A DNA stretch of 64,000 bases. Origin: Promerops cafer (lineage: Eukaryota > Chordata > Aves > Passeriformes > Nectariniidae). Below are positions 32,901 to 45,600 of this stretch, in pieces; positions within the stretch are counted from its first letter, which is position 1, and each line of letters starts with the position of its first letter. Position numbers and translations under genes: made by a program. The DNA lies in NCBI GenBank assembly GCA_013398275.1, contig VZSE01000583.1, positions 1-64,000 on the forward strand, given 5' to 3'. A model generated the notes under the pieces. The model saw only the letters and a list, made by a program, of their open reading frames with translations, was not told the origin of the DNA and did no database searches.

Positions 32901-35900
32901 TCATCCCAATGCACCCTCCCAAGGGAGCTGCAGGCTGCATTGCCCCAGGTGCCATCACACCCTGTTCCTATAAAAACCAGGGAGATCAGAGCCCAGAACA
33001 GCCAGTGCTGCTCTTGCATCACAGTCGCTGCTGAGATTGATTTTAAAACAATTCCAGTATTGGCTTATCTGCCTCAGCGTTCAGCTTCATTTTGGTCAGG
33101 AACAGGCAGAGAAGAGATTTCAGCTTGGCTTTTGTCCTTTTGGGCAAGGAGCTTTGCAGCACATTGACACGAGCTCCATGTCCCTGTCTGGAAACTCCTC
33201 AGCTCCTTGGCCTTTACAGCACAGAGTAACCCAAGGCAAGAGGGAGAGGAGGATTTGCACGGCCACAGGAACTTGCAGGAGCCAAGGGCTCTAAAGCCCG
33301 ATGTGAATAAAGTGGAAAAAAGGCACTGAGAGCCTGACTTTGCCAGGAAAGGCCCCAAGTCACTCATTCACTGCACAGACCCTTTGGAGGGTGATGACCC
33401 CACTCTTAAGGGAGACGTATGAGGCAGAATCATAAGGCCTGATCCTTTTGGCCTGGGGGATGAAATCCTTCTGCTCTGGGAGACAAAATCCTTCCCTCCT
33501 GAAGAACTTCCTTCCTGATCTTCCCATTTCTCAAGAAGGCAGAACAATAAGTGCATTCAATGTCCAAGTGCTCACGGTCCCTCCTCTCCCGCAGCTTCGG
33601 GATCGTCATCTGGGAGGTCCTCATGCAGAAGAAACCTTACGCAGGTACACACGAACCCTGCACCTGTGGAAGGTTTATTCCAGCCCTTTTCCCTGGGAAC
33701 ACGCCCAGAGTGTGCTGGTTTTTCCCAGGGGCCAACATGATGGCCATCATTGTGAAGGTGGCAGCGGGGAAGAGGCCGGGGCTGGAGCTCGTCAGGGACG
33801 ACTGGCCCGGGGAGTGCCACCAGATGGTCGACCTGATGAAGAGGTGCTGGGACCAGGACCCCAAGCAAAGGCCCAGCTTTGCAGGTGGGACTGGGGCGTG
33901 GATTAGCCAAGGGGCAGCCCCGTGGGTTGACAAGCAGGGGATAAGTTTGTGCCCAGTTTTCCCAGTTACATCTCCGAGGTTTAGCAGCTTTTGCTGGCAC
34001 ACATCCCCTTCATCCCTTTTCCCTCCCTTCCCACGGGGGTCCTGCCGGGCTCTGGGGCAGCCTGCAGGGCTGAACTGCTCTGCCCTGGCAGACATCCCTG
34101 TGGAGACAGACGTGCTGCTGGCACTGATCCAGAGCCTGGTGCAGGACCCGGAGAACGAGCGCCTGGTCAGGAAGATGTCCCACAAACCGGCCATCTCCAG
34201 GGGCCAGCAGGTGAGGAGATCCCCCCAGGAAATTCCACTGAGTCTGCTCCTTGCCCTTACCAGACCTTGAGGCTCTTTCCCCTCCCAGAGGTGCACCTCA
34301 GCACCTTCACAGGGTGTCTGCAGAGCTTGTGCCTCTGTAATTCATTTATGGGGATAAGACGCTTGCAAATTAATTGACAAATGCACTAAATGATAAATAG
34401 CCCGAGAGGAAAGCCCTCTTCTGGACCTGCTCAGGTGAAGTGGGCTTATCATGGTGGCTTCAGTCACTAAAAGAAACGCAACCAAACACAGAATCACAGA
34501 GTTCTGTTCATGGCACAAAACTGAGGATGCTCCAGTTTGAACAACTCTTACAGAAATTAAAAAAAAAAAAAAAAAGTTTTAAAACCCCATGTTTCTCTGG
34601 CTAAGAAAAAAATCAGGCGTCTGGATAGTCATGATGTAATCCCAGCTACTGGAGTAATTAAGCCTAGAAAATAGGGAGAGATAGGAGTTGGGAATTATTG
34701 GTATTCAGAGGGTTTTGCCAAGCTGTGCAGGAAACCAGAGGCCTGAAGAAGTAGGGGCTTGGGGGTGCCTAAACAACAAAGGAAATAATTTTGGGATGCT
34801 GCCATGCAGTCAGGAAGCAGAAGATGTGTGTGTTTGGGAGCGAATGAGCACAAGGGGTAAAAGCTCATGGATATCCAGAGATCATCTTCAGGCTCCCCCA
34901 TTCCTGCTGTGTCATGATTGGCTTAGCTGAGTTTTGGGTGCAAAAACAGGATTGGATAAAAAGCTCTCAAACGATCACACAAAACTGCAGAGCAGCAGCA
35001 AAGGACTTTGTGCAAACATTACAGAATGCAAATGAACACTTTGTCTTATCCTTTTTCTTGCCTCCTTTCTGAAAACAAGAGTGACAAAGAGGAGTTCACC
35101 TTCCCCCGAGACACCAGGAGTGGGGGTAAGTAGAGGACTGGCTTAGAATTGAAGATTAAAGAAGGGGAAGCTGTAAAAGTTGTCTATGTCATTATAGAAG
35201 GATGTGGCTCATAAGGTTTTCCATTGTCACCATGTGGGTGACATTTTAAGCAAAGGAAAATGAACTATTCAGGAGATAGGTACTGTGAGAGAGAGAGGCC
35301 AAATGTCCCAGTGCACATCTGGCCTTATTTTACATTCCTGATCTCAAATGACTTCGTTTCATGTCATTCTACAAAGAGTCACAAGCTCCCCCTCCCTTCC
35401 TGGGAGTTTTTCACTCCGTTTCAGTCTTTTCCTCCCGTTTTGCGTCCCTGCCTTCAGGAAAGGACAACCAGGAGGTTCCTCTCCCACCTCCGCACGGGGA
35501 GGCCGGGAGCCCCGAGGCGCCGGCGCCCGAGGAGCTGGGCAGGGTGCAGGAGAGCGGCCTGACCCTGCTGCACCTGATGGTGATGCAGGGCAACGTGGGC
35601 AAGGTGCGCTTCCTGCTGGGCCGCAGGGCCGGCGTGAACAGCGCGGCGGGCTGCGGCTGCACCCCGCTGCTCATGGCCGTGCAGCGGCGGCTCCCCGAGA
35701 TCTGCTCCGTCCTCATCGAGCACGGCGCCGACGTCAACGCGGCCGACGAGGACGGCTGGACCCCGCTGCACTTCGCCGCCCAGCACGGCGACGACCGGAC
35801 CGTGCGGCTGCTGCTGGACCACCAGGCCCGCGTCAACGCCCAGGAGCACGACGGCTGGACCCCGCTGCACCTGGCGGCGCAGAACAACTTTGAGAACGTG

Positions 35901-36803
35901 GCGCGGGTGCTGCTGTCCCGCCAGGCCGACTCCAACACGCAGGAGGTGGACGGCAAGACCGCCCTGCACGTGGCCGCGTGCTTCGGGCACGTCGGCCTGG
36001 TCAAGCTGCTGGCCAGCCAGGGAGCCGACCTGGAGAGGAAGCAGAAGAACCTCAGGACCCCGCTGCACGTGGCTGTGGAGAGGGGCAAGTTCAGGGTGGT
36101 GCAGTATCTGCTGAAGAACGGGATCTCCGTCAACAGTCTGGACCAGAACCTCTACAGCGCCCTGCACCTGGCCGTGGTCAGGGGCAAGTACCTGATCTGC
36201 GAGAAGCTCATCAAATACGGGGCCAATGTGGAGCTGAGGACGGACAAAGGCTGGACCCCCCTGCACCTGGCCTCCTTCAAGGGGCACATCGGGATCATCC
36301 GGCTGCTGAAGGGCAGCCACGCCCGGCTGGACGCCAAGGGCAGCATGGACTGGACGCCCCTGCACCTGGCCACGCGCTACGGGGACGAGCCGGTGGTCAG
36401 CGAGCTGCTGCGCTGCGGGGCCGACCCCAACACGGCCGAGAGGTCCCACTGGGCCCCCCTGCACTTCGCGGTGCTCAGGGGCTCCTTCCTCAGCGTCATC
36501 AACCTCCTGGAGTGCCAGGCCGACGTCAACGCCAGGAACAAGGTGGGCTGGACCCCGCTGCACCTGGCGGTGCTCAAGGGCAACATGGCCATCATCAAGA
36601 CCCTGCTGAAGGCAGGGGCTCTGCTGGACGTGGAGGACGTCGCTGGGTGCACGGCCCTGCAGCTGGCGGTGAGGCACCAGCGGGAGAACATCATCACCCT
36701 GCTCCAGGGCAAGGAGTCCTCGGGCAACAAAGCCGGGAACAGGACTCTGAACGATGCGAAGATTCCCAGGCCCAGGCTTATCCCAGGAAGGACAGATCTG
36801 TAA
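29952..36803 (+). CDS. ANKK1: ANKK1, ankyrin repeat and RIP-type kinase domain protein, 8 exons
   Basis: Exons: 29952-30139, 31911-32205, 32574-32725, 33595-33644, 33729-33884, 34092-34210, 35080-35125, 35458-36803. The frame is kept throughout and gives 783 residues (human 765). The kinase domain spans about 25-295: glycine loop VASGGFGHV, ATP lysine K50 in YAVKC, catalytic HLDLKPGN with D146, DFG with D164, and SYIPPEMF in place of APE. HLD instead of HRD is shared with human ANKK1 and RIPK4, so it is not a defect. The whole ankyrin part, 12 repeats from about residue 366, lies in the last exon (GWTPLHLAAQ type). Exon 7 is small and its acceptor (ACAAG) has a weak pyrimidine tract, so it is the least certain exon. 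ANKK1 belongs to the RIP kinase family and is presumed cytoplasmic. The gene converges on DRD2. Confidence 0.95.
31325..31565 (-). mobile_element. CR1 LINE fragment, reverse orientation, in ANKK1 intron 1
   Basis: The plus strand reads CACAGACTGGTTTGGGCTGG, then GCCTTGGACACTTCCAGGGG, then TGGGGCAGCCTCTGGGAATT. This is the standard order for an antisense avian CR1 3' end. It is truncated and diverged. Confidence 0.85.
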
Positions 36804-37273
36804 ACTCGTCAGCTCTGGAATTTGCAGCTTGAGCTTTCCCACATCAGGTGTGATGCCTCAAAGCACCGTGTCCTGTCAGCTGCTGACTACAGGAAAATAT
36901 TTCCCCTTTTTAAATAGAAGTTTTTAAGCATGAACACTAAGAGAGTAAAAGAAAATGAAGTTATTTGACGACAGGTTCTTTTCCAAGCTTGTGGAACGTT
37001 TTGGCTTGGTGGTACTTTAGGCAGTGCTTTCCTACTGAATCCTTCCTGAGCAGGGATTTATGCAGCCCCTGTTCATGCAGGCAGTGCTGAAGCTGTGCAC
37101 AGCACACACACGTCTTCCACAGCTTTTATTGCTTTCATTCCATGTTTTCCTACAGAGAAAATTGGTGTAAAATGGCCCTGGCACAGGTGGGAATTGAATC
37201 GTGAGATTCTCACCTGCTGCTGGCACAGCAATGTGTCAGATTTCCTGACATCTCCTTTCTGTAACAAGAATCA

Positions 37274-37279
37274 AATAAA
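37274..37279 (+). terminator. ANKK1: ANKK1 poly(A) signal
   Basis: AATAAA lies 471 bases after the ANKK1 stop codon at 36801-36803. It is the first such signal downstream on the plus strand in suitable context. Confidence 0.55.
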
Positions 37280-40200
37280 ACAAGGCAGGAAGGAAAAATC
37301 ACTGGTAGAGAGTATTGAAATGGATGCAGCACAGGGAACAGAAATTCCAGAATAATCACACACGAGATCTGGCTGCTTGCAGGCCAAGGTTTGAGTCGTG
37401 TCTCCGGGGGGAAATAATTCCTGGTTTCCTTCAGGAAGATGTTCCAGAGCTTGATCACTCCTGTGAAAAACATCTTCCTGGTGGATTTGATTCCCCTGTG
37501 ACAGTGAGCAGGCTGGTGAGCAGCTCTGACAGCCCCGCTGGGACTCCTGAGCGTCCCCAAACGTGCCTGGTGGGAGGATGGCTTGTCATGGCCTTGAGCT
37601 GGGAAGAGGCTGAAACAGAAACAAACAACCCCAGCTCTGCAGGGAAGCTGTTATTGCCTGATAACGTGAGATAAAATGGGTTAAAAAGAGGGATTAAAAT
37701 ACCCAACCTCTGCTAATTTTGTTTTCATTTTATATTAACTGAAAGCATTGCTGTGTATTGTATTCAACCCCAGTTTTTCACCACGCTTTGGCACCAAAGC
37801 CTTTAGATATCATTTAAAATAAATTGTAATGAAATGATTCATTTTTAACATTTGCCATTGGTGAAGAGGGGAGCTGGGCAGGTTATGAAATGAAATGCTG
37901 GTGACATTTTGGGTTGCAGGGAGTGTAAAAAATGGACTTTTTTATTGCAACCACCAAAAAAAAAAAAAAAACAACCCAAAAAAGCTTGGCATTTCCCTGA
38001 TTTATCTGCTCTTGATATTCCCTAATTTTGTCCAAGGAGGAAAGGCCTGGCTAGAAGGAATTCTTGAGATGCTCAGACCTTCCTGTGCTGCTCATTCCCT
38101 CAGCTTCAGCTGTATTGATTCAGCAAATGTCTCCCCTGCTCGGTGTCATTAGAAATATTTACCCAGAAAAAAAGAAATCCAATTGCCACATAATTCAGCA
38201 GCTCCTTTCTGTCCCCGCTCCAGCAGAAAAACAAAACTCAGCTCGTATGTCATGGAATGTTCTCTACAAGAGCTTAATTAAATTTATAATGAAAATAACA
38301 GGGGATTAAGAAGACACGAGGGAAACACATTGCTCTTGCAGAGCATTCCAGAGGTGATAGAAGCAATTTGCAGAGAAAATTACCTGTTTGCTGCTCAGTT
38401 TCTATAGAAATTAAATGAGTCTTTACAAACTCTGGAAAAGTGCATTCCAGCCTCCGCTTTGTGACTGTGCAACTTGCAGCTTATTTCTAAAATTATTCGT
38501 AGATCTCCATCCCCCCAGTTTTTTTTTTCTTTCCCCCTTTTCAACTCCATTTCAGTCTTTTGTCCCTGCTGGTAAATCTGCTGCTGATTATCTCACGTTC
38601 TTACCCAAGAGCTGCCAAAGTTCACAGCCAAGGCAGCTCCTGGCAGGGCATGGCAGCAGCAGCAGGGCAGAAACCTCCAAAACAGCTCATTTCGATTCAA
38701 AAAGATCAAAACTGTTGACCTTTATGCCTCAAAAATCCTGTTTTTAAGGTACCCAGAGCTGCCTGGGTGAGCAGGGTGGTGTTGCTGATTTTGGCAGGGA
38801 ATTTTGTGGAATGACTCTGGAGTGCTGCCCTGAACATCCCTGTCCTGCAGCAGCTCCAGACATCCTGAACCATGGGGATATTTTCCAACCAGTTGCTCTT
38901 CCAGACCCTCAGAGAATCCCAGGATGGTTTGGGTTGGCCCCTTGGTTAAGACAGAAAACCAGAGGGGGGAAATTTTAGGTCCCTAAAAGCTGATCTCGTT
39001 CCACCCCTGATCCCTGCTGCAGTCACCCCGAGCTCTGTAAATCCTGGGATGTCACTTGGGCTGCCTGCATTCCCTCTCCATCATTTCTGCCCAGGACATC
39101 CGTGGGGAAATGGATGTGACTTTCAAGACCCCGTGTTCTCCACAAGCAGCACACCAAGAAACTCGGGGTAAATAAATCAGCAGAACCAGGGGATGGTTCC
39201 ACGAGGGGTGAAAGCTGGGGCTGGCATTGATTTCCTAAGTGCTCTCTCCGTGCTGGATCTGACTGCCATATAAATTTCCTGATGTAAAATTCGTTTGCAG
39301 GGGAGATGCTTGTTGTGATGAAAACGTGGACATTTCAGTGAGAAGTGGGGCCCTTCTGTGAGGGAATGTTCACAGGAAAATGTTTGGAAATGAAGTCATT
39401 TAAATCCACGTTTTGCATTGCTCCTGCTTCCCAGCGACTGTGATTTGTTTGTTTGGCAGTGCTGCAATTATGCAGATATGGGATTAAATTAAAATTAAAA
39501 TAATGCTGCGCTTTAGAGGAAAAGAGATCTGAATAAATACAGCTTGTGGGGGGGAAAAAACCCTTATTTTTAGCAGAAATGCTTGTTTTTTTCCATAGCC
39601 CCTTAGGTGTGGAAAATCAAGATGTTTCTGACAGCAGTGATGTGAATGTAGGAGGGAGTGATTTCAATGCAAGAAGGAATAGTGAATTCTCTGTGTTTCT
39701 TTTTCTTGCAAGGAGGTGGTTGTAGGCTCTGTGCTGTGGCAGACGTCAGTGTGAGACGTGCCTGGCTCCTGCTCAGCCCTTCCCTGCCCTGCCAGAATTC
39801 CTCCTGCTCCCTGCCCAGGCTGCCCAGCTCTTCCCTGTGCTCTCCCCAGCTCCAGGGAGGGCGTTTGTGCCCTTCCTTTGCAATAAAACCACGTTATCAC
39901 CTCAAAAAGCAGCTCCCCACCCAGCTCCATCAGCGCAGGTGTGAGCTGCACTGCCATTAGAATAATGGGAAAAGGGGCCTGCCTGGGAATCAAGGAGCAC
40001 TTGCTGTTTCCTCCTAGCAGGCATCTCATCCCCAGCAAGTTCAACATCTTTTGATCAGCTGCTGCTTTCCTCTCCTCTGGCTCAGGGCACAGCAGGGAGC
40101 CCTTCTCTTGTGCAATTTGCTGCTGGCCTCGTTCTCTTCTTCGGGAAAAAAAAGCCCCACAAACCCGAGCCCAAAAGTGATTGTTTTTAAAGCCTGAGGT

Positions 40201-41482
40201 TCTTGGCAGTGAGAGGTGGAGTTCAGCTCTGTGGGGACAGTTTGGGGAGGAAATATCACGGTTCAGGCTCTCATTTTGGCAGTTCAGTGCTCCTCACACC
40301 CTCTGTGGCCTTGGGAAAAATCTTTTGTACCCAAACAAAGCCCAGGAAAAGATTTATGTCCCTCCTGCAAGAACAGCAGGGCACCTCAGAGGCTCGGAGC
40401 CCGAAATCTGCTGCCCAGCCTGGGTTTGGGGGGGTCATGGCACCATGGAATCTGAGAGCCTAAACAGCTTTTCCTGTGGCAAGGATTGGTGCTACCCACA
40501 GCAGTGTGCTGGGAGGAACAGAAAACCATCCCCAGAACATCCCTGCTCTGAATGTCCCTTAAAAAAATATCAGATACAGAGATCACCCCCAAATTATCCA
40601 GGAGAAAATCCAGAGAACACGACTGAACTCCCCATCCTGGAGGGAATTTCTTCCGAATAAAACTAAATAAATAATCCCCACCAGCCTTGCTGGTTAGAAA
40701 ATATCCTATTAAAGACTCCAAGTCCATCTGGAGCAATTACAGAGAGGATCATTAGGCCGGGGTCAGCAATCAGGAGGTGCAGTAATTAGCTGCAATAAGG
40801 GCTAAAATGAGCCTTTGTTTGCTGCTGTGCGACAAGGCCATTACTTTAGAAATAAAAGGGAAACGTTGCAGACACTGAGAAAATTCAGCTTTGACAGAAT
40901 TGAGGTTTGGGGCATTTCTGGCCTCGTTCCATGGCACTTTCACTGCTCTTCAGCACCAGCCTGTTCCTCAGCAAGGCACAGCAGCCTTCTTATCACCAGC
41001 AAGATTTTATTGCTATTCCTTGGGCAAACCCTTAATATCTGCTCCAAGCAGGAAAAAAAATATCCTTACAAGGCATTCAGGGAATTAATTTTCTCGCCGT
41101 GGAAAGGCTGCAGTCCGCCAAAAGGTTTTGCTGAGGCTGCCCTGCCTTTATTTTGTTTAAGGCTTTGTTTTGTCAGCCCCAGCAGGATTTCTCCCAGGAG
41201 AGCTGAGCGGGGCTCTTTGCTGCCCACTGTGCTGCTCCTTTTGGCTGAGCACGGCCGTGTGCTGCTCCAGGGAATGCTGGAAAATGCCACAGGACAGGAG
41301 CCCGCTCAGACATTAAAAAGTGGCAGGGAAAAATCAACAACCGCCATGAGAGAAAGAGACAAAACCAGAGAAAAGGTGGAAGCCGTGTGAGATCTGGTGA
41401 GCTTGGAAAAGTGCTGCTTTTGGGGTCATTTTGGGAGGCTGGGAGCAGCTCGTGGGGCTTCCTGCTGCATCTCCTTGGCCCC

Positions 41483-41600
41483 ACAGAATCACCAATGCTG
41501 GGAAAGGCCTCCAAGATCATATTTTCCTTTTTACATCCCAGTCAGGACAGCTGGTGCCCAGCCCTGGAATTCACCTGGAAAATCTGTGCCAGGGCCTGGC
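41483..41600 (-). mobile_element. Probable CR1 fragment, reverse orientation
   Basis: CACAGAATCACCAATGCTGG followed by AAAGGCCTCCAAGATCAT resembles the leading edge of antisense CR1-type repeats (ACAGAATCACAGAATGG...GACCTCCAAGATCATC). Only a short part is clear. Confidence 0.5.
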
Positions 41601-42562
41601 CTCATAGGCTGGGGGGGAAAAATTCAAATTGTGCCTAAAACAGAAGCATGGATTTGGGAATTTTGGAGACTTAGACAGCTGGAGGATGAATCTTGCTGCA
41701 GAAACAGCTTTTTTGGCAATGAGTTAAAGCTGTCAGTGAGCTCGTGCAGCCCCATGCAGTTCCTCCTCCCTAAACGCCCCTCTGCCTTCCCCTGCAGCAC
41801 GAGGATGTGCTGGGATGTCACCCGCAGGGGGACAGCTTTCCCCCAGGGCTTTGGGGTTTCAATGCCTGCTCCCAGCTCTGCCAGCCTGGCTGGGTGAAGA
41901 AGAGTGTCTCAGTCTACTCATGCAACGCTTCCTTTTCCTTTTATTTTTTTTTTTCTTTTTTTTTTTAATTAAGAAGGAGGTAGAATTTACTGTGATTTTC
42001 CCTGGTATCTCTGAATCACGTTCCAGTCCCTACTATTTCACTGTCTGTAATCTTCCCCAGTGATTCTGGCCTCAGCTTTGAAGTGATTTAGGGCTTGTTT
42101 ATCACAAAGGCAATCAGACATGTTCCTTCCCAGACACCCTGGGACTGCCAGGGAGCTGAATATTCCCTTTGCTCGGGGGGCTCAGACACAAAGGCAGAGC
42201 TAAACAGGTTACCAGGCACTACCTGAGCCCCAGCAGATCCCTGCCTGCACCGTCTGCCCTCCCAGCAAGCTCCAGGTAGGCATTTCAGTGTGAACACGGT
42301 GAAGGAATGTCACCCGGAGCATCCGCCACCAGCTGGGAGCATGCACAGACTCAATTACTGCAGCGCAGGAAATTGCCAGCCTCAGTGATTCAGTCACAAA
42401 TCTGCGTCCCCGAGGTTAATTCGGTGTGACTTTGGCACTGCAGCCTCCAGAAGCTGAGCCCCTGCTCCTGCACTGGCACCTGGAGCGGAGCAGGGCCGGG
42501 TGGGAGTTCAGGGACACAAGGGCAGCAGCATTGCCCCGGGTCTCTGCCCTCGGCCGCCCCCT

Positions 42563-42664
42563 CCTTGGGGTGGGCTTCTGGGGCCCCTCCGTGGGGTGGG
42601 CTTCTGGGGGCCATCAGTGGGGTGGGGCTCTGGGGCCCCTCTGTGGGGTGGGGCTCTGGGGCCC
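42563..42664. repeat. G-rich ~27-bp minisatellite
   Basis: Four units of GTGGGGTGGGCTTCTGGGGC or GTGGGGTGGGGCTCTGGGGC type lie in tandem. Clusters of GGGG runs give G-quadruplex potential. No gene is associated. Confidence 0.85.
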
Positions 42665-45600
42665 ATGCCCAGCTCTGCTCTGGCTCAAACCCTCACATTC
42701 TGCATCGCTACCCCAGCGAGCCCCTGGCAGGGGCACGGCCCGCGGCCTGGAGGGAGGCACAGGCAGGAGTTCAGCTCTTTAGTGCCAGGAACCGTCCCCG
42801 TTCCCTGTCACGGGATCGCCTCGTGCCGGGAGTTGATGCAGGGTGGGCTCACACATTCCTGTCCCCCCAGAGCTGCCCTCGCTGTGAGCACAGCCCCTCC
42901 CGTGCCAAGTCCCTCGGCAGGACCCACAGCAGCTGCTTCTCCATCTCCCTGGGGTTTTCTTCCCCAGCAAACTCAAAGAATTATGCCAGATCAAAGTCAC
43001 TTTTGGTTTTGACAGGAGCTGTCCCAGGGGGAGGGAGGTGTTCAGAGGGAGATGTACATATTTGTTTAGACTGGCACTGACTGCCCATTTCTTCACACAG
43101 ACGAGCTCCCAGCTCATAACCTGTCTTGTTCAATCAGATTTGCAGCTCCTGGGTTTCCCTCGGAAGCTTTGTACATTTTCCAGCTGGTGATTTGACAGAG
43201 CTCTCTGAACTCACACTCAGGAGCTGCTCAGAGATTCTCTGTGTTGCTGTTAGCACTTGGAGACGAGATTACATTTCTGGCTGATGTCAGTTTGGGCTTT
43301 TCTTGCTTTTTTCACACGGCCTGAATAAAAAAATCAGCTTTGTGGCTGCACTGTTAAATAAATATTAACGATGGTTGTTACGAAACGTTTGATGCAGTGG
43401 CAAGAGCTGGGGTTATGACCTGGTTTTCTGCCAGGTGACGTTTGCAGCCCTTTCCATCTGCCCTGCACACAGCTCAGAAGGGTCTGTGGAGCAGCTGGGT
43501 ACAGATAGGAAGCAGAAACAGCCATGAGGACTCTTGAATGCTGCTGGTTTGTTTTTTCCCTGTGTGCAGCATTAAAACCCCACACTGGGAAGAAGGATCT
43601 GGGTAGTGCCCGGCTGCTCTGTGCTGCTGTCCTGAGGTCAGGGGCAGAGGCTGGTGTGGCTCCCTGTCCCTGGGCCCTGCTGCTTTGGACCAGCAGCGTG
43701 GTCAGGCACTGGTCACCCTTTACATCCTTCAGAAACTCCCCGTCCCGAGGCTCCCAGGCCCCAGCTGAGGAGGTGGGGCAGCTCCTGTCCCCAGAGGGGC
43801 TCAGGGCTGCCCCCCCAGCAGGGAATTCTCTGGAATGGGCTGTGGGGTGATGGAGGGGAGGGGATGAAGGCTCGGGGAGGGAAAGCAGCCTGTTCCTGCC
43901 AGCACCTCTGCCACCAAATCCCGGGACAGGGATGAGCGTGTCCCGACCCACCAGGAGGTCTGGGGGCTGATTTACCCTGTCTGTTCTGTGCTGAGGAGCC
44001 CCCCCAGTGCAGGGACAGCAGCTGCACCCCATCCCCCTGCAGAGCCCGTTCTCCTCAGCTTCCTGTGCACTTGTGCCTGTTCTGCTGACGTGCAACACCT
44101 CGTGCCCCTGTTACGTGTCACCAGCTCCCCTGGCAGGGGAAAAAAAACAGGAAAAATTGCTTTTCAGGGAGAGCAAGAACAAACCTGAGCTGTTCCCTTC
44201 CTTCCCTGAGCCTGGCTGGATGCTGCAGCTGAGCTGGGCTGCTGTGCCCCTGGCAGGCTCATCAGGGCTGCAGTTGATTGCGTGCCAGGGAGGATGGCAG
44301 CAGGGAGGCAGAGCTGCTCTGGGTAAATGTGCTCACTCACTCTCATTAGCCCACTCCTTTTTCCCGGGCCCAGCATGGCAGCTTGGTGAGGCAGAATGTT
44401 TTCCTCTCCTTTAAAAGGCTTTTGCTTTGCTTCTTTAAAGTCTCTTTAAACGCATTTCTAGGTCTGTTAATTATTCATGACGCTTTAATTATGTTTAGTC
44501 CACCGTGATCACTCTTTCTTTGGTGAAGAAAGTTGTTATTTGTGAGTCAAAAGCTCTTTATGAAGCAGACAGGCTGGTATCTCAGAAAGACTTGGGGGAG
44601 CAGTTGGAATTATTAAAAGAAGCTTTGATTAAAGACAGGGAGTTAATTTAACAAGAGTAACTGGTTTTATCTTTTTTTTCCCTGGGTGTGCAGAACAAAG
44701 CACACCCATGGATGTGTCAGGCCTCACCTGGAGCAGCAGGGCTCACTCAGATGCCCCAGGAGATGGGCAGATCAGTCTTTTTATCTCTTTTGGGTGCTGT
44801 GAATGGCTTTTATCCACAGGCTTAGAAATGAAATTTGGCTGTAAGGGTGAACCTCAGAGTAGCTGCCTTTGATCCTGCCAGGCTCAGGCCAGAAAGGCTG
44901 AAAACAACCTGGTGTGTCCTGTTTGATCTGAAAATATTGTTTATTCGGGTGTGTTTGGGAGGGGAGGGGGGCATTGGAGCTCCTCATTTTCCCTCAGTCA
45001 CAGTGGCACTGAGGTGAATCATCCAACAAGGAGAGTTCAGCCTCATTTGACCTCAGCAGCTCTGGAGGTTCTGCCTTCTGCATAAACTGAGGGCTTCGGG
45101 GCAGGAATGGTTCTGTGTTGGCCCAAAACTTTGGGTCTGAAATGCCATTAAACTGAAATTTTAGTTTGTTAGTTCTTGGAGATGGACAGACAGCTTTCTT
45201 TCCTAGCAGTGGGAAGGATTTTCTTTGTATTTTTTTTTTTCTTCTTTTATATAAAGAAAACAATCTCTATTTTAAAAGTGCTGATTAAGCCTGGCTGAGG
45301 GTCCACCTGCAGAAACACCAAACCCGAGTGTGTAGCCTGAGAAAACAGTGCAACATCAATTAAAATATTCCAAAATAAAAGAACTAAGTCCTCCAGCATA
45401 AATTCAGCTGGGCACCTCTGCCTTCCACCCCTTCCTCCTCCCATCCTCCCCAGCCCACTTCTGTCTGGGAGAGGAGAGAGATTTCAGACCATTTCCTTTC
45501 TGTCTGTGCCTTTCTGCATCTTCCCTTTGCCATGTCTGATTCTCGTGGCTGCAGGCAAGACAAACACCAGAATTCTCAAGGATAGACTGGAGTAAGGGAG

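Noticed and set aside
35454..36842. Minus-strand frame of 462 codons opposite the ANKK1 ankyrin exon
   Set aside because: Antisense translation of a GC-rich periodic ankyrin exon; the plus strand encodes 12 textbook ankyrin repeats.
37060..37110. Possible CRISPR-like or tRNA features in short repeats
   Set aside because: No tRNA fold or array of spaced direct repeats was found anywhere in the window; this is vertebrate DNA with minisatellites lacking spacers.
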